64,000 nt of DNA from Paracoccaceae bacterium (GTDB lineage Bacteria > Pseudomonadota > Alphaproteobacteria > Rhodobacterales > Rhodobacteraceae): positions 1-64,000 of the forward strand of contig WKFI01000019.1 of the NCBI GenBank assembly GCA_014872875.1, read 5' to 3'. This document shows positions 62,804-64,000 of this stretch, piece by piece. The first letter of the stretch is position 1, and every line of letters starts with the position of its first letter. The notes under the pieces are model-generated. The model worked only from the letters and a program-made list of their open reading frames with translations, did no database searches and had not been told where the DNA came from. Made by a program: the position numbers and the translations under genes.

Positions 62804-63759
62804 TTGACGTCGGCCTCGGTCTCGGTGTTTTCGGCCGTCTGATCCTCTGCCGTGTCCGGCGCAGTTGTTTCGTCGGCGTCGGGCGCAGGCAGATCCCCCT
62901 GGATCGCAGGCGACAGCCCCAACAGCATCCGCGTGATGGTGATGAGTTCGTCCCGCATTTCCGTGCGTGGCGTCACTCGATCCAACATTCCGTGATCCAG
63001 CAAGTATTCGGCGCGCTGGAAGCCTTCCGGCAGTTTTTCACGGATGGTCTGCTCAATCACGCGGGGACCAGCAAAGCAGATCAGCGCGTTGGGTTCAGCA
63101 ATCTGCACATCGCCCAGCATCGCATAAGACGCCGTCACGCCACCGGTGGTCGGGTGGGTCAGTACGACGATATACGGCAGGTCCGCCTCTTTCAGCATCT
63201 GGATCGCCACGGTCGTGCGCGGCATCTGCATCAGGGACAGGATGCCTTCTTGCATACGCGCCCCGCCGGCAGCAGAAAACAACACCAGCGGACGCCCCAG
63301 TTCGACAGCTTTTTCAGCCGCGGCAATGATGGCATTGCCCACATACATGCCCATGGAGCCACCCATGAAGCTGAAATCCTGTGCAGCGGCGACGATGGGG
63401 GTGCGGCCAATTTCGCCGGTGGCGACCAGCATCGCTTCCTTTTCGCCGGTGGATTTCTGAGCCGACTTCATTCGGTCAGGATATTTCTTCTGATCCTTGA
63501 ACTTCAGCGGATCCGTCACCGGTTCCGGCACCTCGACCTCGGTGAAGATGCCGCCATCGAACAAGCCCTTGAACCGGTCGCGCGGGGTGATCCCCATGTG
63601 ATGGCCGCAACTGGTGCAGACTTTCAGGTTGTCGCTGAGTTCGCGGTGAAACAGCATCGTGCCGCACCCGTCGCATTTCTGCCAGAGATTCTCGGGCACT
63701 TCGCGGCGCGAGAAGATCGAGTTGATCCGTGGGCGGACGTAGTTTGTGATCCAGTTCAT
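62800..63759 (-). CDS. accD: Acetyl-CoA carboxylase carboxyltransferase subunit beta
   Basis: 319 aa from ATG 63759; a frame up to 63888 is rejected as it precedes the conserved [12 protein letters not shown] start. Four-Cys zinc ribbon ([12 protein letters not shown]...VCTSCGHH) near residues 25-50. Carboxyltransferase core with [39 protein letters not shown] and [15 protein letters not shown]. First committed step of fatty acid synthesis, with AccA elsewhere. The acidic Asp/Glu/Thr-rich tail is longer than in E. coli. Confidence 0.96.
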   Translation of the reverse strand: MNWITNYVRPRINSIFSRREVPENLWQKCDGCGTMLFHRELSDNLKVCTSCGHHMGITPRDRFKGLFDGGIFTEVEVPEPVTDPLKFKDQKKYPDRMKSAQKSTGEKEAMLVATGEIGRTPIVAAAQDFSFMGGSMGMYVGNAIIAAAEKAVELGRPLVLFSAAGGARMQEGILSLMQMPRTTVAIQMLKEADLPYIVVLTHPTTGGVTASYAMLGDVQIAEPNALICFAGPRVIEQTIREKLPEGFQRAEYLLDHGMLDRVTPRTEMRDELITITRMLLGLSPAIQGDLPAPDADETTAPDTAEDQTAENTETEADVK

Positions 63760-63818
63760 GGCGGGCCTCTGCTGGGGCGGTTCTGCGCTCAAATAAGCTG
63801 CCGCGCCGGTAATTGCAA

Positions 63819-64000
63819 TCAGCGGCGTATGGCAAGGCGGGCAACAAGCCAACCGACAAGCATCAGGGCAAAGTCCACCGCCAGCCATGGCCGCAGCGCC
63901 TGACCGTCGGACAATTCATAAGGCAACAGGTACAGTGCCAAACCGTTCAAGCTGCTGGGGGAGGCAACGATCACGACGGCTGTCAGATTGTTGAAGAAAT
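63819..64000 (-). CDS. C-terminal fragment of a membrane protein (runs off the window)
   Basis: About 60 residues are readable up to a TGA at 63819-63821: [19 protein letters not shown], then [12 protein letters not shown], then [18 protein letters not shown]. Two hydrophobic stretches suggest an inner-membrane protein. Too short for a family assignment. Same strand as accD, 59 bp upstream of it. Confidence 0.55.
   Translation of the reverse strand, partial: FFNNLTAVVIVASPSSLNGLALYLLPYELSDGQALRPWLAVDFALMLVGWLVARLAIRR

Overview
The window looks like a chromosome segment of a marine Roseobacter-group alphaproteobacterium (Rhodobacteraceae, Ruegeria-like). The evidence is the moderately high G+C, the methylated-amine gene set, an alphaproteobacterial LexA box (GTTC-N7-GTTC), an Irr/ICE-type iron box, and family proteins such as DUF2794 and MbfA. 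No rRNA, tRNA, CRISPR array, transposase or phage gene was seen.

Region 1 (1-29.6 kb) is a methylated-amine catabolic island. Trimethylamine would be oxidised by Tmm (19904-21253). Dimethylamine would be oxidised by the haem enzyme DmmABC with the GcvT-like DmmD (7045-10892). Methylamine would pass through GmaS, MgsABC and MgdABCD (426-4763 and 24421-29578) to glutamate and a C1 unit, which formate-THF ligase (partial, 1-99) would process. An Amt transporter with a 71-aa membrane protein beside it (4896-6497) supplies ammonium or methylammonium. Inside the island lie a LIV-type ABC transporter of unknown substrate (11991-17232), a FadR-type GntR regulator (17714-18442) and a paralogue of the transporter's binding protein that has no signal peptide (18430-19740). 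Repeated ACCA/TGGT boxes occur with the same spacing at the dmm, tmm and transporter promoters, which suggests one regulon. TMAO demethylase (tdm) and the TMAO transporter (tmoXWV) are not in the window.

Region 2 (29.8-40 kb) is an aromatic module. It holds a MarR regulator, the homoprotocatechuate meta-cleavage genes hpaF, hpaE and hpaD, a group II aromatic amino acid decarboxylase, and a second complete LIV-type ABC transporter. The later pathway steps (hpaG, hpaH, hpaI) are absent.

Region 3 (40-64 kb) is mostly housekeeping: a DUF3095 cyclase-like protein, MFS and AEC transporters, asd, an M17 aminopeptidase with an NlpC/P60 hydrolase, an SOS-controlled imuB without its usual partners, a cytochrome c', mbfA behind an iron box, the run fghA-sthA-yaiI-HAD-ornithine cyclodeaminase-hydrolase, zapE, and the folC/accD pair. 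FghA (glutathione-linked formaldehyde oxidation) fits functionally with the C1 metabolism of region 1. A 28-bp interspersed repeat occurs at 37853 and 61487.
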